Shown here: in pieces, positions 12,671-24,000 of the stretch
Position numbering within the stretch: position 1 is the first letter of the stretch
Layout: every line of letters starts with the position of its first letter
From: Ligula intestinalis
Lineage: Eukaryota > Platyhelminthes > Cestoda > Diphyllobothriidea > Diphyllobothriidae
Length of the DNA stretch: 64,000 bases
Direction: 5' to 3'
NCBI GenBank assembly: GCA_036362985.1
Contig: JAYGXS010000004.1
Span: 68,291,348-68,355,347, forward strand
The notes under the pieces: generated by a model
The model's input: the letters and a program-made list of their open reading frames with translations, nothing else
What the model was told of the DNA's origin: nothing
Databases searched by the model: none
Made by a program: the position numbers and the translations under genes

Positions 12671-14699
12671 TAAGGATCATGAAGGCTTTGTAGGCACGTT
12701 TTAATTGAAATCAAAAAGCAACAAATTTTGGCTTTTGATCCCAAAACTAGTTGAGTGACTGAATAAGCATAAACTAAATTTCATTCAAAATACTGCGGTC
12801 GGTACGCAGTGTTTTAGTAAGCTAGCACTTAACAGGCCAACTCAAGTTCTATGCGGCCTTTTGCTGGCCGTACTTCGTGTGAATATGGTAAAGTAGTCCC
12901 TGTGGCATCGCATGTTTTTCTTTAGAATGCAAATTACTGTTTATTGGTGTTATCTAAAATTCAGGCCTTAAGTTCCCCATACGAAGCTTTTTACCACTAC
13001 AAATTGTAGTCGCAGGACGTGTATGGATAGGCACGTCCAAGCTGGACAGTTTACGTAACGCCCAATCTCACCTGAAACCGTCTAAAATACATGCCTGCGT
13101 CTGCCACTGACGAAGCTGACGCTGAATAATTGAAAAGAGTGCTCAGCGGATTGTGGCCACAAATACTTCTGTCGATGGTTCGATCATAGTTGCCTAGGAT
13201 GTACACCGTGTACCATAAAGCAAGGTGGGCGCAATAATGGTAGCTTGCGCGTAGCCTAAGCTACAAGTACGAGAGAGAGAGTGCTGACACACCCCCATGC
13301 ATGATGCTTGTCATGGATGCACATTTCTAATAATTCTGCCATGCCCCTCTCTGGTTCGTGTGCTGATCGAGCGCTTCTATCCTATTATGGAATTGGCTGC
13401 TGTATTCCTGTTTTAGTGAGAAACGGGTTCATTTTAGTCGAACTCTAGAAATTTCCGGACGGCTGGTAGTTTCTTAGCGCACTAATTATGTATCTTCCGC
13501 AAAATAACAGGGCAGCATTCAACAACATTAGTATTATTTTTATCTGCAAGTTTTTCTTACACAAATCTCATGGTTTTAAATTAGTCATTCAAAGGCTCAT
13601 GCATCTAGTCGATATGCTGCTCTGTTTTTGATTAAGTTTGTATTTTTGTTGTAGCGTTGCGCATTTCTTTCATAGCTTGTTTACTAACTCGAAGGCTCAT
13701 GATCAATTGTGATCAGGCAAATATCTGACCGCAAAAATCAGCTTTCCTTCTTTATAACTTAATATATTTGCAGGCCTATCTATGCACCTCCATATCTGTG
13801 ATGAAAACCCATGTCCCAAAACCGTCTTAGTAGTCTTTTTATATGTTCTGACATATCCTAGTGATGTCGCAGCAAGTGGGCCCATTCCAGTTAACTGTAT
13901 GGACCCGAACGAACTCTACAGTGGCATCGCCAGGATATTGCTAATCGTCCTAGAGCGACTGCTCAATATAATTTTTCACCAACGTTAATTGCCTCCGATT
14001 TAAAAAGGGCGGATCTCTGTAAGTCATTTCAGGAGATGGTTTTCCTTACCCCTGGAAATCTTTTAAGTTGCACTGCTCTTGACGGCCACAGCGGTGGTTC
14101 TTGTCTGGTGAGATTGTTGAGTGAGCCGACCGTGCTTTCCGTAACATATAGACCTGATACTTCAAAATCTGTTCACTTATCTGCCAAATCAAGCGTTTTA
14201 CAGACTGATTTAGTTGGAATAATTAATTTTTAAACCCAAGCTTAATGAAAACTACCGAAACCTATAGCGAATTTTAACCAAAGCTCTCCGTTTCAAGTTT
14301 GTCTGTCTTAAAACACAAATAATTTATGTTAACAACTCAAATCCATCTTTATTCGGATTATTCTTCTGAATTACTCTCTTCTGTTCTATTTTTCCGATAA
14401 TTCATCCCCGCACCTTTCTCACATACCCGAATTAAGCTAGATTATGTTCATTCTCTGCGATTATTTCTTGCCAAACATCAGAATTAGCAACGAAATTCTA
14501 CCTATCGGACACCCTCCTAACACATCACTCAAATTATTAATAGTCATAAAACGATGGCCATCATTGGTCTCAACAGGCAAACTTATATATAGGAGCGTGA
14601 AGAACAATAGTCGTGTGTTATGCGCAGACAGAGTCTTCTCTGCTCTTCAGCGATAATTTCCACTCTTGATTTCAGTCGTTTGGACGCAGATTTACCGTT
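12671..14699. other. No gene recognised
   Basis: About 2 kb with frames under 75 codons, none recognised. Confidence 0.4.
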
Positions 14700-15610
14700 C
14701 CTTCCATCGTGACTACCTACAACTGTTCCAGCACTGCGCGGGTTCTAGCCCATTCGGTTTGGCGTTCGACAAAGCGGTTTCCTGTCACCCAACCACTTTA
14801 ATTGCCCCATTGACTGGGTTTTCGGGAAGTTCCAGCAGGAAACTGATGGTATTAAGCTTGCACCCGGACGCTGGTTGACTGACCTTAGCTATGCCGCTAA
14901 TAGCCCTTTAGTAGGTTCAAGCTTTGGCGATCTTAAGTTTATGGTGTCACGGATGAACGAGGACGCGAAATCAGTCTGTTTGTCCAGAAATACTGGAAAG
15001 ATCAGTGTTTTAGTGCTGCATCCCTGCCCAGTAGAAGGTTCCTCTCCAGATTAGTGGCTGTCACCTTGAAGAAGTAGACATTTTCAAATACCTCGGAGCA
15101 AGGTTGCTGCTGAATGGACTTAATAAGGATGCAATTGTCTCCCGAATTAGGGCAGCTCGACGAGTTTTCTCCAGCCTTCAAAAATGCTTATGGACTCAAC
15201 GAGATATTTTTATCTCCACAGAGGTCCGTATTTACAATGGATATATACTGTTTGTTATTCTAAACAGATGCTAATGCTCAATTTTGCGCGTGGAAGGTGA
15301 ACGAAAACTGGACGTTTTTGACCAGTACATCCTTCCAGGGAAGTACGTCGACTTCGTTTCAAATGAGGCAGTCCCCACTCCTTGCGACAGAATCACAAGG
15401 ATATTCCAGGCAATCCAAGGAAGACGACTGCAGTGGCTTGGACATGTTTTTCGTCGTTAAACTCACCAGCTCAGTGTTACTGCCCTCGACCAAAAACCGC
15501 TCCCTAATTCGAAACGCAATCGTAAAGCACTTCGCTACCATTTTTATTATGCACATTTTCAACCGACGGGGCAACAAGCTCCAGGTTCAAAAGACAGGTT
15601 CTGGTTTCGA
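14700..15610 (+). pseudogene. RTE-like LINE fragment, sense orientation
   Basis: Plus-strand frames, interrupted repeatedly, match the reverse transcriptase and C-terminal segment also present at 35353-36340. Blocks include FKYLGARLLLNGLNKDAIV near 15090, RAARRVFSSLQKCLWTQRDI, then GERKLDVFDQYILPGKYVDF and FQAIQGRRLQWLGHVFRR. The last block (RRLxWLGHV.RR) is characteristic of the region downstream of RT in RTE-clade LINEs. At 15610-15650 the homology flips to the antisense strand, so two RTE pieces abut tail to tail. Confidence 0.7.
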
Positions 15611-15787
15611 GTCTACGAGGTTACAAAAAAACTGGGTTGGGTATGTACTTACTTGTACTTTCTACGGCTGTGATCGTGCCTGATCTACCCGGCCTCGACG
15701 ATGTCTCGTACGGTGCTTCTTTACGCACGACGATCAATGGCAGAAGACTTGGACAGTTCAAGCCATTCTCTTCGCCAGCGCCGTAGA

Positions 15788-15801
15788 CCAAAAATAGAAG
15801 G
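15788..15801. repeat. Left target-site duplication of the 2A LINE
   Basis: CCAAAAATAGAAGG, repeated with one mismatch (CCAAAGATAGAAGG) at 19338-19351 directly after the LINE's AC-repeat tail. A 14-bp near-identical duplication marks this as a target-primed insertion. Confidence 0.8.
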
Positions 15802-15919
15802 AACCACAGCAGACGCGTCTACGAATCGCGTTCCCACCCGCCCTCCCGGCGGCCAAGGTCTGCTACACCAATCTCCCTACGTTGGATCAACTCTCCCCTC
15901 CGCCCAATCCGTGTTTTTG

Positions 15920-18900
15920 ATGACGGAACAGCCCCTCCCGGCCACGCTGCTCCGACTCCTCCTCCTCCTCCTCGCCGCCGGAATCGAGGCCAACCCTGGA
16001 CCTCTCTAGTACTGCTCGTTCTGCCGAGTCCGTCTGGGCCGCCGCGACTGGTCTGTACGTTGCGGCTCCTGCAATGGCTGGTGCCATCTCCGCTGCAGTG
16101 GCCTCGCCACGGCTGCCGATTGGTCGCCCGCCTTCGCGTGTCCCAGCTATCCCGTGCCCCCACCGATCTCCATGCCTACAGCCCGTCCAGTCCTGAACCC
16201 AAATCCTCTGGTCTCCGACCTTGCCTCACCACCTGGTCTTAAGATCTTACAATTCAACGCCAACGGCCTCCTCGGGAAGCTTGACCAGCTCCTGGCCTTC
16301 ATGCGCTCGCACAGCATAGCTGTGGTGGCTATCCAAGAGACAAAGTGGTCTAACTCCACTAAGGTCCCTTCCTGTGCCGATTACACGATTGTCCGTCGCG
16401 ACCGCGGCCGCAACAAAGGCGGAGGTTTGGCCTTCCTGGTGGACAAATCCATTGCCCATCACCAGCTTCCCCTGCTTGAAGCCGATCCCACGGAAGTACT
16501 GGCGATTTCCCTTGACATTGGCCCGGCGCCGCTAACCGTCGTGAACGTGTACATTCCTCCAACTTCCAGTTGTTCTCCCGGTTTCACCGCCTCTATCGCT
16601 CCCTACTTACCTTCTGGGGACAGTCTGGTGCTAGGTGACTTCAACGCTCACCATGACCTATGGTGCTCTAACTTGGCAGCCGACCCCCGAGGAGAAGCTC
16701 TGGCTGATGAAATAGAACACGCCCCCTTTGCCGTTCTCAACGAGAACAGCCAAACGCGGCTCCCGACCAACGGCGCCTTTAGCTCACCCGATGTTTCCCT
16801 CGCCAGTCTCAGTCTGGTAGTCTCCACCATGTGGAACACGGAAATCAGCCTGGGTAGCGACCACCTCCCCATTGTGCTCGAATTGGCCACCGCCGCCGAG
16901 CGTATCAAGGCCCCCAACCGGCACTTAATTAATTTCAAGAAAGCCAATTGGGCAGCGTTCACGACCGAATGCGAAGCCAAGATCGATGGCCTACCGCCTC
17001 CCACCTGTGTCCACATGGCGGAGCGAGCCCTTCGTCGACTACTCTTGGCAGCAGCAAGTCACCACATCCCTAACGGCCGCATTCACTTTCTCCGTCCTAA
17101 CTATCCGCCCGAAGCCTCCCGCCTGGAACGAGAGAGACACGAAATACGAGCGCGTGATGCCAGTGACCCGCGCGTTGGCGAACTAAATGGCTTAATCACT
17201 AAGACTATCAACGATGGCAAACGCCAACGCTGGCATGAACTAGTTTCAGCTTGCAATTTCAGCGGCAACTCAGCTGCCACTTGTAAGCTTTTACGCAACC
17301 TGACCAAACCCCGGGCTGATACATCAAACCAGTCTATTAGCTTTGGGGACGGCAAGTTCATTTCCAACAATGGTAAGATCGCCGCAAAGATGAACAAGCT
17401 GTTCTCGGCCCACTCGGCGCCCAGTCCCAAAAGCCAGCGCCCCCTTCTTTGCCTCCTCCATAAAGCCCGACCCCCAGACATTTCCTTTTCGGCTGATGCC
17501 ATCCTCACCGCCGTCAAGAAAATGAGAGCTTCGAAAGCCTTAGGACCAGATGGTCTGGCGCCTATCCATGTGCGCCACATCGGCCTGAAGGTGGCTGCCT
17601 ACCTTGCCGCCCTCTTCAACCTTTCACTGGGAACTTCAATCATCCCTGATTGCTGGCGCCAGTCGATCATTATCCCCCTGGTCAAAGCGGGAAAGGACCC
17701 CTGCCTAGCGACCTCTTATCGTCCAATTGCCCTCCTTAGTCCATTGGCGAAGATCCTGGAACGGCTCATCCACCCAATTCTGACGTCTGTGGTGGAACTA
17801 TCTTGCCACCAACATGGTTTCCGATCGGGTCGTGGAACTACAACGGCGCTTTTCGAGCTCAGCGACGCTATCCTCGAGGGCTTCAATCAACAGAACCCCG
17901 CTTCGCGGACCGTGGCAGTCTCAATTGACCTGTCACGAGCCTTTGACTGCGTCCACCACGATCAGCTCCTGCAGGACTTGGTCTCGTTGAACGTCCCGAG
18001 TGGCCTGGTCCGATGGTTGGCGGCTTACATCCGTGGCCGTCACGATCGTGTCCTCTTCCGGGGCGCTCTCTCTAAGCCCCGTAAGCAGACCTGTAGCGTC
18101 CTTCAAGGCTCTGTGCTCAGCCCGTTGCTCTTTAACATCTACATGCGAGAGCTCCCACTCCCCCGGGCACCTGTGCAAGTGGTATCCTATGCGGACGATG
18201 TTACGTTCTTTTGCCGGCACCATGACATCGATCAGGCTGCACAGCTCCTCACGGAGTTCATGCCTGTTGTCGAAAACTTCCTCACCCAGCGCGGAATGAT
18301 GATCTCGGCAGCCAAGTCGTCCGTAACTGTTTTTACGCTTGATCCGAAGGAGTTTAATCGTCACCCGATCATCACCGTCAATGGGGCGTCCTTACCGCTC
18401 GTCCGCAAGCCCAAACTCTTTGGTGTGCGGTTTGATCCGCTCTTCACGTTCGCAGACCATGCCAGGGAGGCCGCAAGCAAAGTAAGCCGCTGCACCAAGG
18501 TCCTCAAGGCTCTAGCAGGCACATCCTGGGGCTGCGCGAAAGAGACTCTGTCGACTGCTTTCAAGGCGCTGGCCAAGCCGCACCTCACTTATGCGGCATC
18601 AATCTGGTCTCCTACGATGAGCTCTTCCAGCCTCCGCCGCCTCCAGTCAGCCCAAAACGCTGCCCTCTGCACGATCACGGGTTGCTATAAAATGTCGCCT
18701 ATAGATCATCTTCATGCGGAGGCTTCTGTTCTACCGGTCACCCATCACAACACTCTCCTTAGCCAGCAGTTCTGGTGGAGTTGTTCGCAACCCGGCCATC
18801 CCAATCATCACCGTTGCACCGCTCCCTAGCCCTGCCGCAACGTCCGGCCGTCCATTCGAGCTCTCCACGAGAAAGCTGTTGCCTCGTCTTTCTCGGATCT

Positions 18901-19303
18901 ACCCGTTGATAGCTCTGCCACCAAGACAAGCATCCAGCGTCTCCACCAGAGAGTCGTCGAGGAGGAACGAGGTTACTGTCCCCCGGTCATTTTGGGTAGC
19001 TATCCACCTCCGATTGCGGCCTCAGAACAACATCTACCGAGGGTCATTCGCTGTACTCTGGCTCAACTGCGCAGTGGCTACTCAATGGTCCTCCGCCAGT
19101 ATCAACATCGGCTCGACCCGTCCACACCCGACTGCTGTCCCGACTGCAGCGCTTCTCCGCATGACTGTCAACATCTGTTCGCTTCCAGTTCACGGCCAGG
19201 CACCCACCTCACTCCCGCGAACCTGTGGCTCAAGCCGGTCGAGGTCGCGGCTTTTCTCCGTCTCCCAAATACTCCCAGTTTGGATTCCGGCGGGGATTTC
19301 TGA
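15920..19303 (+). pseudogene. Endonuclease-reverse transcriptase of the 2A LINE, two in-frame TAG stops
   Basis: One reading frame of 1128 codons, broken only by TAG at 16007-16009 and TAG at 18827-18829. Order: leader MTEQPLPATLLRLLLLLLAA (residues 1-20), 2A-like GIEANPGP (21-28), stop, then a PHD-like finger (CSFC, CGSC, CHLRC, last metal ligand replaced by Tyr in CPSY). From residue ~107 comes an AP endonuclease (KILQFNANG, AIQETKWS, VVNVYIPP, LVLGDFNAHH, GSDHLPIV). The reverse transcriptase follows (ALGPDGLAPIH, SYRPIALLSPLAKILERLI, QHGFRSGRGT, VSIDLSRAFDCV, VLQGSVLSPLLFN, and SYADD at ~756-760). After the second stop the frame goes on through IRALHEKAV, LPRVIRCTLAQLRSGYS, CPDC and LWLKPVEVAAFLRLP. 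Every catalytic motif I know is present, so this is a recent copy or one relying on readthrough. It copies its RNA into nicked target DNA. Confidence 0.88.
15980..16003 (+). other. 2A-like ribosome-skipping motif with Gly in place of Asp
   Basis: Encodes GIEANPGP directly after a leucine-rich hydrophobic leader. The 2A consensus is D-V/I-E-x-N-P-G-P, with separation between the last Gly and Pro during translation. Here the NPGP core and the Glu are kept, but the first Asp is Gly. 2A-like sequences at the start of LINE open frames are known in trypanosomes and several invertebrates. Activity of this variant is uncertain. Confidence 0.7.
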
Positions 19304-19318
19304 TCCAACTATGGGCTA

Positions 19319-19337
19319 CGACACACACACACACACG
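19319..19337 (+). repeat. AC microsatellite tail of the LINE
   Basis: A short run of AC dinucleotides forming the 3' terminus of the LINE, immediately before the right target-site duplication. The related fragment at 25300 also ends in GT/AC-rich repeats on the corresponding side. Confidence 0.75.
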
Positions 19338-20056
19338 CCAAAGATAGAAGGTCCTAGAACTACTTCCATGTCTCGAAGGACGGAATCGAGCCAAGTCTTA
19401 GGTTGCCCTCCTCTTCGACGCCTGCAGGTTGGCTCCGGCAGCGGATCGAAGACAGCATAGCAAAGCTCGTAGGGCGGATGGCGGATAATGTGTCCAAACC
19501 ACCTCAGTCGTCTTTCTTGGATGGCCTGGGATATCCGCGCAATACTGTCGCAGCGAGTGTAGACTGTCTCATTCGATGTGAAATCAGTATAATTAACTCG
19601 TTGGCAGCGGTGGCCAGTTATGTATGGCTAAATGATGGTGATTAATAGACAATTCCCGCATCGGCTGTATTTGTGGCTAATGCCGGACTTTCTCGGCGCC
19701 TGCTGCATTCTCCTCCTACAAACAAACCTGCGCTCCGTATCAAAACAGAATCAATCGAGAAAGCTACACAGTGCCACACATGACCTGGCGCGCACACAAT
19801 GCACCACATTTGTCACGGACACAAGTAGGTGGCCCGGATCCCACCTGAATGGGAACAACTCTAGTTGCATCTAGAATTAGCTTTACCAGCCTTACTTTCG
19901 GCCCTACGTGGACGGAAATATCTTGCTAGTTGGCAAGCCACGGTTTTTAGCGTCTGACGATAGTTTGAATGCGCGTTGGATTGTTTTTGCTGGAGCCCCC
20001 AGTTTTGACCTCTTTTCCCACCCTCTATCTCTCTGCCTCATGCACTAGTCAGTAGG

Positions 20057-20174
20057 ACTGTCTTTAGGTGTCCTAATAATAACCTGCTTTTAACTTTTGC
20101 AGTAGCCCGACTTTCACTGTCTTTAGGTGTCCTAATAATAACCTACTTTTAACTTTTGTAGTAGCCCGACTTTT
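20057..20174. repeat. Tandem duplication, 59-bp period, two copies
   Basis: Two adjacent copies of a unit starting ACTGTCTTTAGGTGTCCTAA and ending GTAGCCCGACTTT, 59 bp apart with three or so differences. It lies about 520 bp upstream of the first recognised VPS26 coding exon. Confidence 0.85.
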
Positions 20175-20695
20175 CCATAAGAAAATTGGGTGGGGCCATA
20201 GATATTTAGGTGGCCCTACAAGACAGTCTTGTCCACTAGTCCATTGTCTGATCCGATCAGCCGTCTGATGCCCGGGTTTGGCGAAAGTGGCTGACACGGC
20301 GTGAATTCGCAATTAAGCGTGCTACCATTTCCCCTGCGTGGCCTCAACGTGGCTTAGTTAACACTTGCTTTGCCCCAATCTGGCTCCCAGTTTGTCCATT
20401 GCACCCGGTGTCGTCCTCTGATGCAGTGGACAAATTTACTGTTAATATATCAGGGCGTGCTCTAAGTTGTGACTTGTGGGTTGTCCAGTTGTCAGAATCA
20501 CTTGGCTCTCTTTTAGAAATAAGATCGAATTGTAATGACTCCTTGGTAGTGTGACCTTTTCGTGCCTCCTCACTTTTGTATTACTCTAATAAGCGTTTTC
20601 TCTACACCTACATCCAACAGTTATTCCGCATATCCCAAAGTAGCACTATTTTGCACCTTTAATTTCAACTTCCTTCCCCTTCCTTCATTCTGCAG

Positions 20696-21069
20696 AACTT
20701 TCTTGGACTGGGTCAGAATGCCACTATTGAGATTGCTTTGGATTCCCTCGAGGGTCGGAAAATGGTCGAAGTGAAGACTGACGAAAACAACAGAGCCCTA
20801 CTACCAGTATTTTACAATGGAGAGTCTTTGTCCGGCAAAGTGACCATCTCCGTTAAGCGAAATGGCAAACTGGAATATCAGGGCATCAAAATCGAGCTGA
20901 TTGGACAAATCGACTTCTTTGCAGATCGTGGAAGCCGAGATGAATTCCTTAATCGAACACAGGAGCTTGCTCGACCTGGAATCTTGTCGCAGTCTGCCAC
21001 CTACCCATTCCACTTCGCGGATGTTGAAAAACCCTATGAGTCCTATGTAGGCTCTAATGTACAGCTAAG
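20696..21069 (+). CDS. VPS26: VPS26 coding exon 2
   Basis: The acceptor is TTCATTCTGCAG before 20696 and the donor AG|GTGGGC at 21070. It encodes the N-terminal arrestin-like lobe (FYNGESLSGKV, GIKIELIGQIDFF, YPFHFADVEKPYESY) and ends after two bases of an Arg codon, completed by the G that opens the next exon. Confidence 0.92.
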
Positions 21070-24000
21070 GTGGGCAAATGTTTGTGGTCTTGCTTTCCTT
21101 TTCACGCTTACCCTTCCGTTTCATATATCTATCCTCTCTCAACAAGCATATTCGCATTTTTAATGCCACAAAGCCTCGGAAGCACGAACTTCATTCAGGC
21201 GGAAACAGTGTGATCGGGGACGTAGCTGAATCTCTACCAAACGGATGTCGGAAAATTTAAAGTAGTTGTCATTTTCCCGCATGGGGACGTTAGCTGTTCA
21301 AAATCTTGTAGCATATTTGCTAGATTTCAAACTAGCGCCGTCCACACGTCATAAGGCAGATGTACTTGTTACGGTTGTGATCATGCCTGATCTAGTCGGC
21401 CTCAATGATTTCGCGGACGGTACCCCTCCACGCGTGGTGACTGGCAGCAGCGGATCTCGAAAGCTCCACCCTGTCTCTTCTCCAGCGACGAAGACGGAAG
21501 GTCCAAGAACTGCTTCCATGTGTTGACGGACGGTATTGAGCCAAGTATTCAGTTGCCCTCCACTTCGACGTTTCCAGGTAGGCTGCGGTGCCGGGTCGAG
21601 GGCAGCATAGCTAAGCTCGTGGGGCGAACGACGGTGAAACTGTCCAAACCACCTCAGTCGTATTTCTTGAGTGGCCTGCGACATCCTCGTGATAAGATCG
21701 CAGCGGGTGTAGACTATCTCATTTGAGATGAAGTTTGTATACTTATCTCGCAGGATCATCCTCAGGCGTCGGTAGTGTCCATTCGGTTGCAAATGTGTTG
21801 GTTGCACGATCTGCAGGTGCGATAGCGCAGTATGGTAGAACGCCCGACGCCAGTGCAGGCTACCAATAAGTCTTTGCCGTTGCTCCGGACACACTGACCC
21901 TGATTCAACAGACTGCTTCTTTTTTGCTCTAGTCAAATACCGGCAAAGGTGATGACCTACGCTATCAGGGCATCAGAATCAGGCTATTCTGTCTTGCGTT
22001 TCAGTGCGCCGTCATACCGTTTATCGTTGACTCCGCGTTGTAGCAAAAAAAATCCAGCTGAAAAAAAGAGATTTTGATCGTTTAGACCAAATTTTTTGTT
22101 TTTGTGTGAACGATTTGCAAAAAACTCGTCTGTAGTTTCTCTGTTGTGAGGTAGCATGACACATCGGGTTTTTCAAACCAGCTTTCCTACGCAGTGTTTT
22201 GTTCTTGTTTTTGAGGCTTTTACAAGACGCCCTGTTTGTTAATTTCGCCTCCTTGAATTGTGATGTGTTTAAACTCGTCAGACGTTTCAAAAATTCCCAA
22301 GCAAATGGATACGCAGCAGCCAGCCTGTAACGACCGGTCCAGTCTCATAGCTTAAGTTCACCTTCCAATACATTATTAAGTAGTAGTGCCTTTAAGAATC
22401 TTGCAGCAACCCAGTAACACTTCGACGAAATGCCAGCACAGCATATTGCGTGCCTTGCTTTTAGGTTACATTTCCGTAGCATGAATAGGCTGGTCAAAGC
22501 TCTTTTGACTTGAAACCCCTTCGCATTTTATACCCAGCACTCTGAGAGTTGTCAGTAGGTATAGAGCTCTACCTATCCAGCTGCTGCTTATTTTTGAGTC
22601 TATCATTCTGTCGCATCTGATTGATTTTCAAATCAAGGGGCTGGAAGTGCTCTTGTGTGCAAGCTGTGTGCTTACCCGGAAAGCGTGTTTATCTTGGGTC
22701 TAGAGGCCTGTTGACGGAGTTGGCATCTGAGTGCCATGCCTCAAGCGCCAGTCTTTCCGCTTTTGAGGTTCCTTGGCCTACGATGGTCGCTCCCTGAATT
22801 TCAAAGTTTTGGCCAGTCTCTCCGATATGCGTTGCAAACTGCGATTTTGGGTCTAATCTCTGGGCTGCCGCTTTGTGTTCGTGTAGGCGGGTCTGCAATT
22901 AACGCCCTGTTTCTCCAACGTAATCACAGTCTCCACCGTTGTAACGTATTCTGTAGACAACTGTGGAGGTTTCAGTGGGGGGGGGCAGTCTGTCTTTAGG
23001 CTGCATCAAACTGCGGCATATTGTCGCCTGAGGTAGATGGGCTATGCCTACTCCAGTGGTTTTTAGCTTCAGAGACTCTTTTTATGTAGGGTGTGGTGAG
23101 AAAAACATAGTATCTGATTCCTATCCCGGAATTGTGAGTTTTGCTAACTTGAACAATCTAAATTGTCAGAATTATGGTAAAATACTTCATTGTCTGTGTA
23201 ATCCAAAGAGCAAAGGCATTCCAGAAGTACGTATTTGGTGGTCTGCGCCCAGTTCGTGGCTATATTATTGTCAGAACGGCCCATTTTCTCTTGCAAGTCG
23301 CCGAGGTCGCCGCATGGTCGTCACTCGATAATCGGCAGCGGATCAGTTGCGCGGCCTCTCGGAACACTTAGTAAACATTCCACTTCCATGTCCGCCGTAG
23401 CATTTTCATAGGTGATATCTATATATCGTTCCCTCAAACTTCTTCTCGTACTTGTTGCGGCTGCGATCATGACTGATCTAGCCGCCTCGACAATGTCCCG
23501 TACGGTGCTTCTCCACGCGAGACAATCCGTGGCAGCAGACCTGGACAGTTCGAGTCCTTCTCTTCACCAGTGCCGGAGACCAAAGATTTACGAACCAATT
23601 CCATGTCCTCATGGACTCAGCCGAGCCTGGTTTTGAACTGACCACCACGTCGACGTTTCTAATTAGGTAACGGTTTCGGGTCGAGGGCAGTAACACTGAG
23701 CTCGTGAGGTTGACGGCGAAGAAGGTGTCCAAACCGCCTAGGATATCCTTGCGATGTTGTCGCAACGAGTGTGGACTGTCTCGTTCGAGATAAAGTCGGT
23801 ATACTTCACTCTAAGACTGCTCCTCAAGCAGTAGTGGCCACAAAGACTTCCAGTTTCCGTTCATCCTCCACGCCCATAGCCCAGCCTTCGCATCCGTACA
23901 AGTATTGATTACTTAATAAACTGACATTCCTAACTACCCACTCATTTCACTCGCCCGCCTCTCCGTTTAGGTACTTTCTGCGTGTAACGATAGTCAGACG

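Larger units (their letters stand above)
15802..19337 (+). mobile_element. Full-length 2A-bearing non-LTR retrotransposon (LINE)
   Basis: A compact ~3.54-kb element flanked by 14-bp target-site duplications and ending in an AC microsatellite tail (19321-19336). The 5' end AACCACAGCAGACGCGTC is the same as in the two short retroposons at 5481 and 32828, which supports this boundary. The layout is a ~118-bp 5' UTR, one long reading frame from ATG 15920 to TGA 19303, and a ~34-bp 3' UTR. The frame encodes a hydrophobic leader with a 2A-like motif, a PHD-like finger, an AP endonuclease, a reverse transcriptase and a C-terminal LWLKPVEVAAFL block. The domain order places it in the CR1/Jockey assemblage; the exact clade is not settled. 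3' fragments of the family lie at 25300-26010 and 45474-45950, both on the minus strand. Confidence 0.88.
15640..19640 (-). pseudogene. RTE-like LINE 3' fragment, antisense, split by the 2A LINE
   Basis: The segments 15640-15801 and 19338-19640 are the two halves of one antisense RTE 3' region. Together they match 21300-21960 and 23400-23915 (GATCGTGCCTGATCTACC, GGTGCTTCTTTACGCACGAC, then GAGCCAAGTCTTAGGTTGCC and CCACCTCAGTCGTCTTTCTT). The LINE at 15802-19337 lies exactly between them. The RTE piece was therefore there first. It has no open frame. Confidence 0.7.

Noticed and set aside
18714..19460. 248-codon plus-strand open frame
   Set aside because: It overlaps the LINE C-terminus in another frame; the real LINE frame (18830-19303) carries the conserved motifs.
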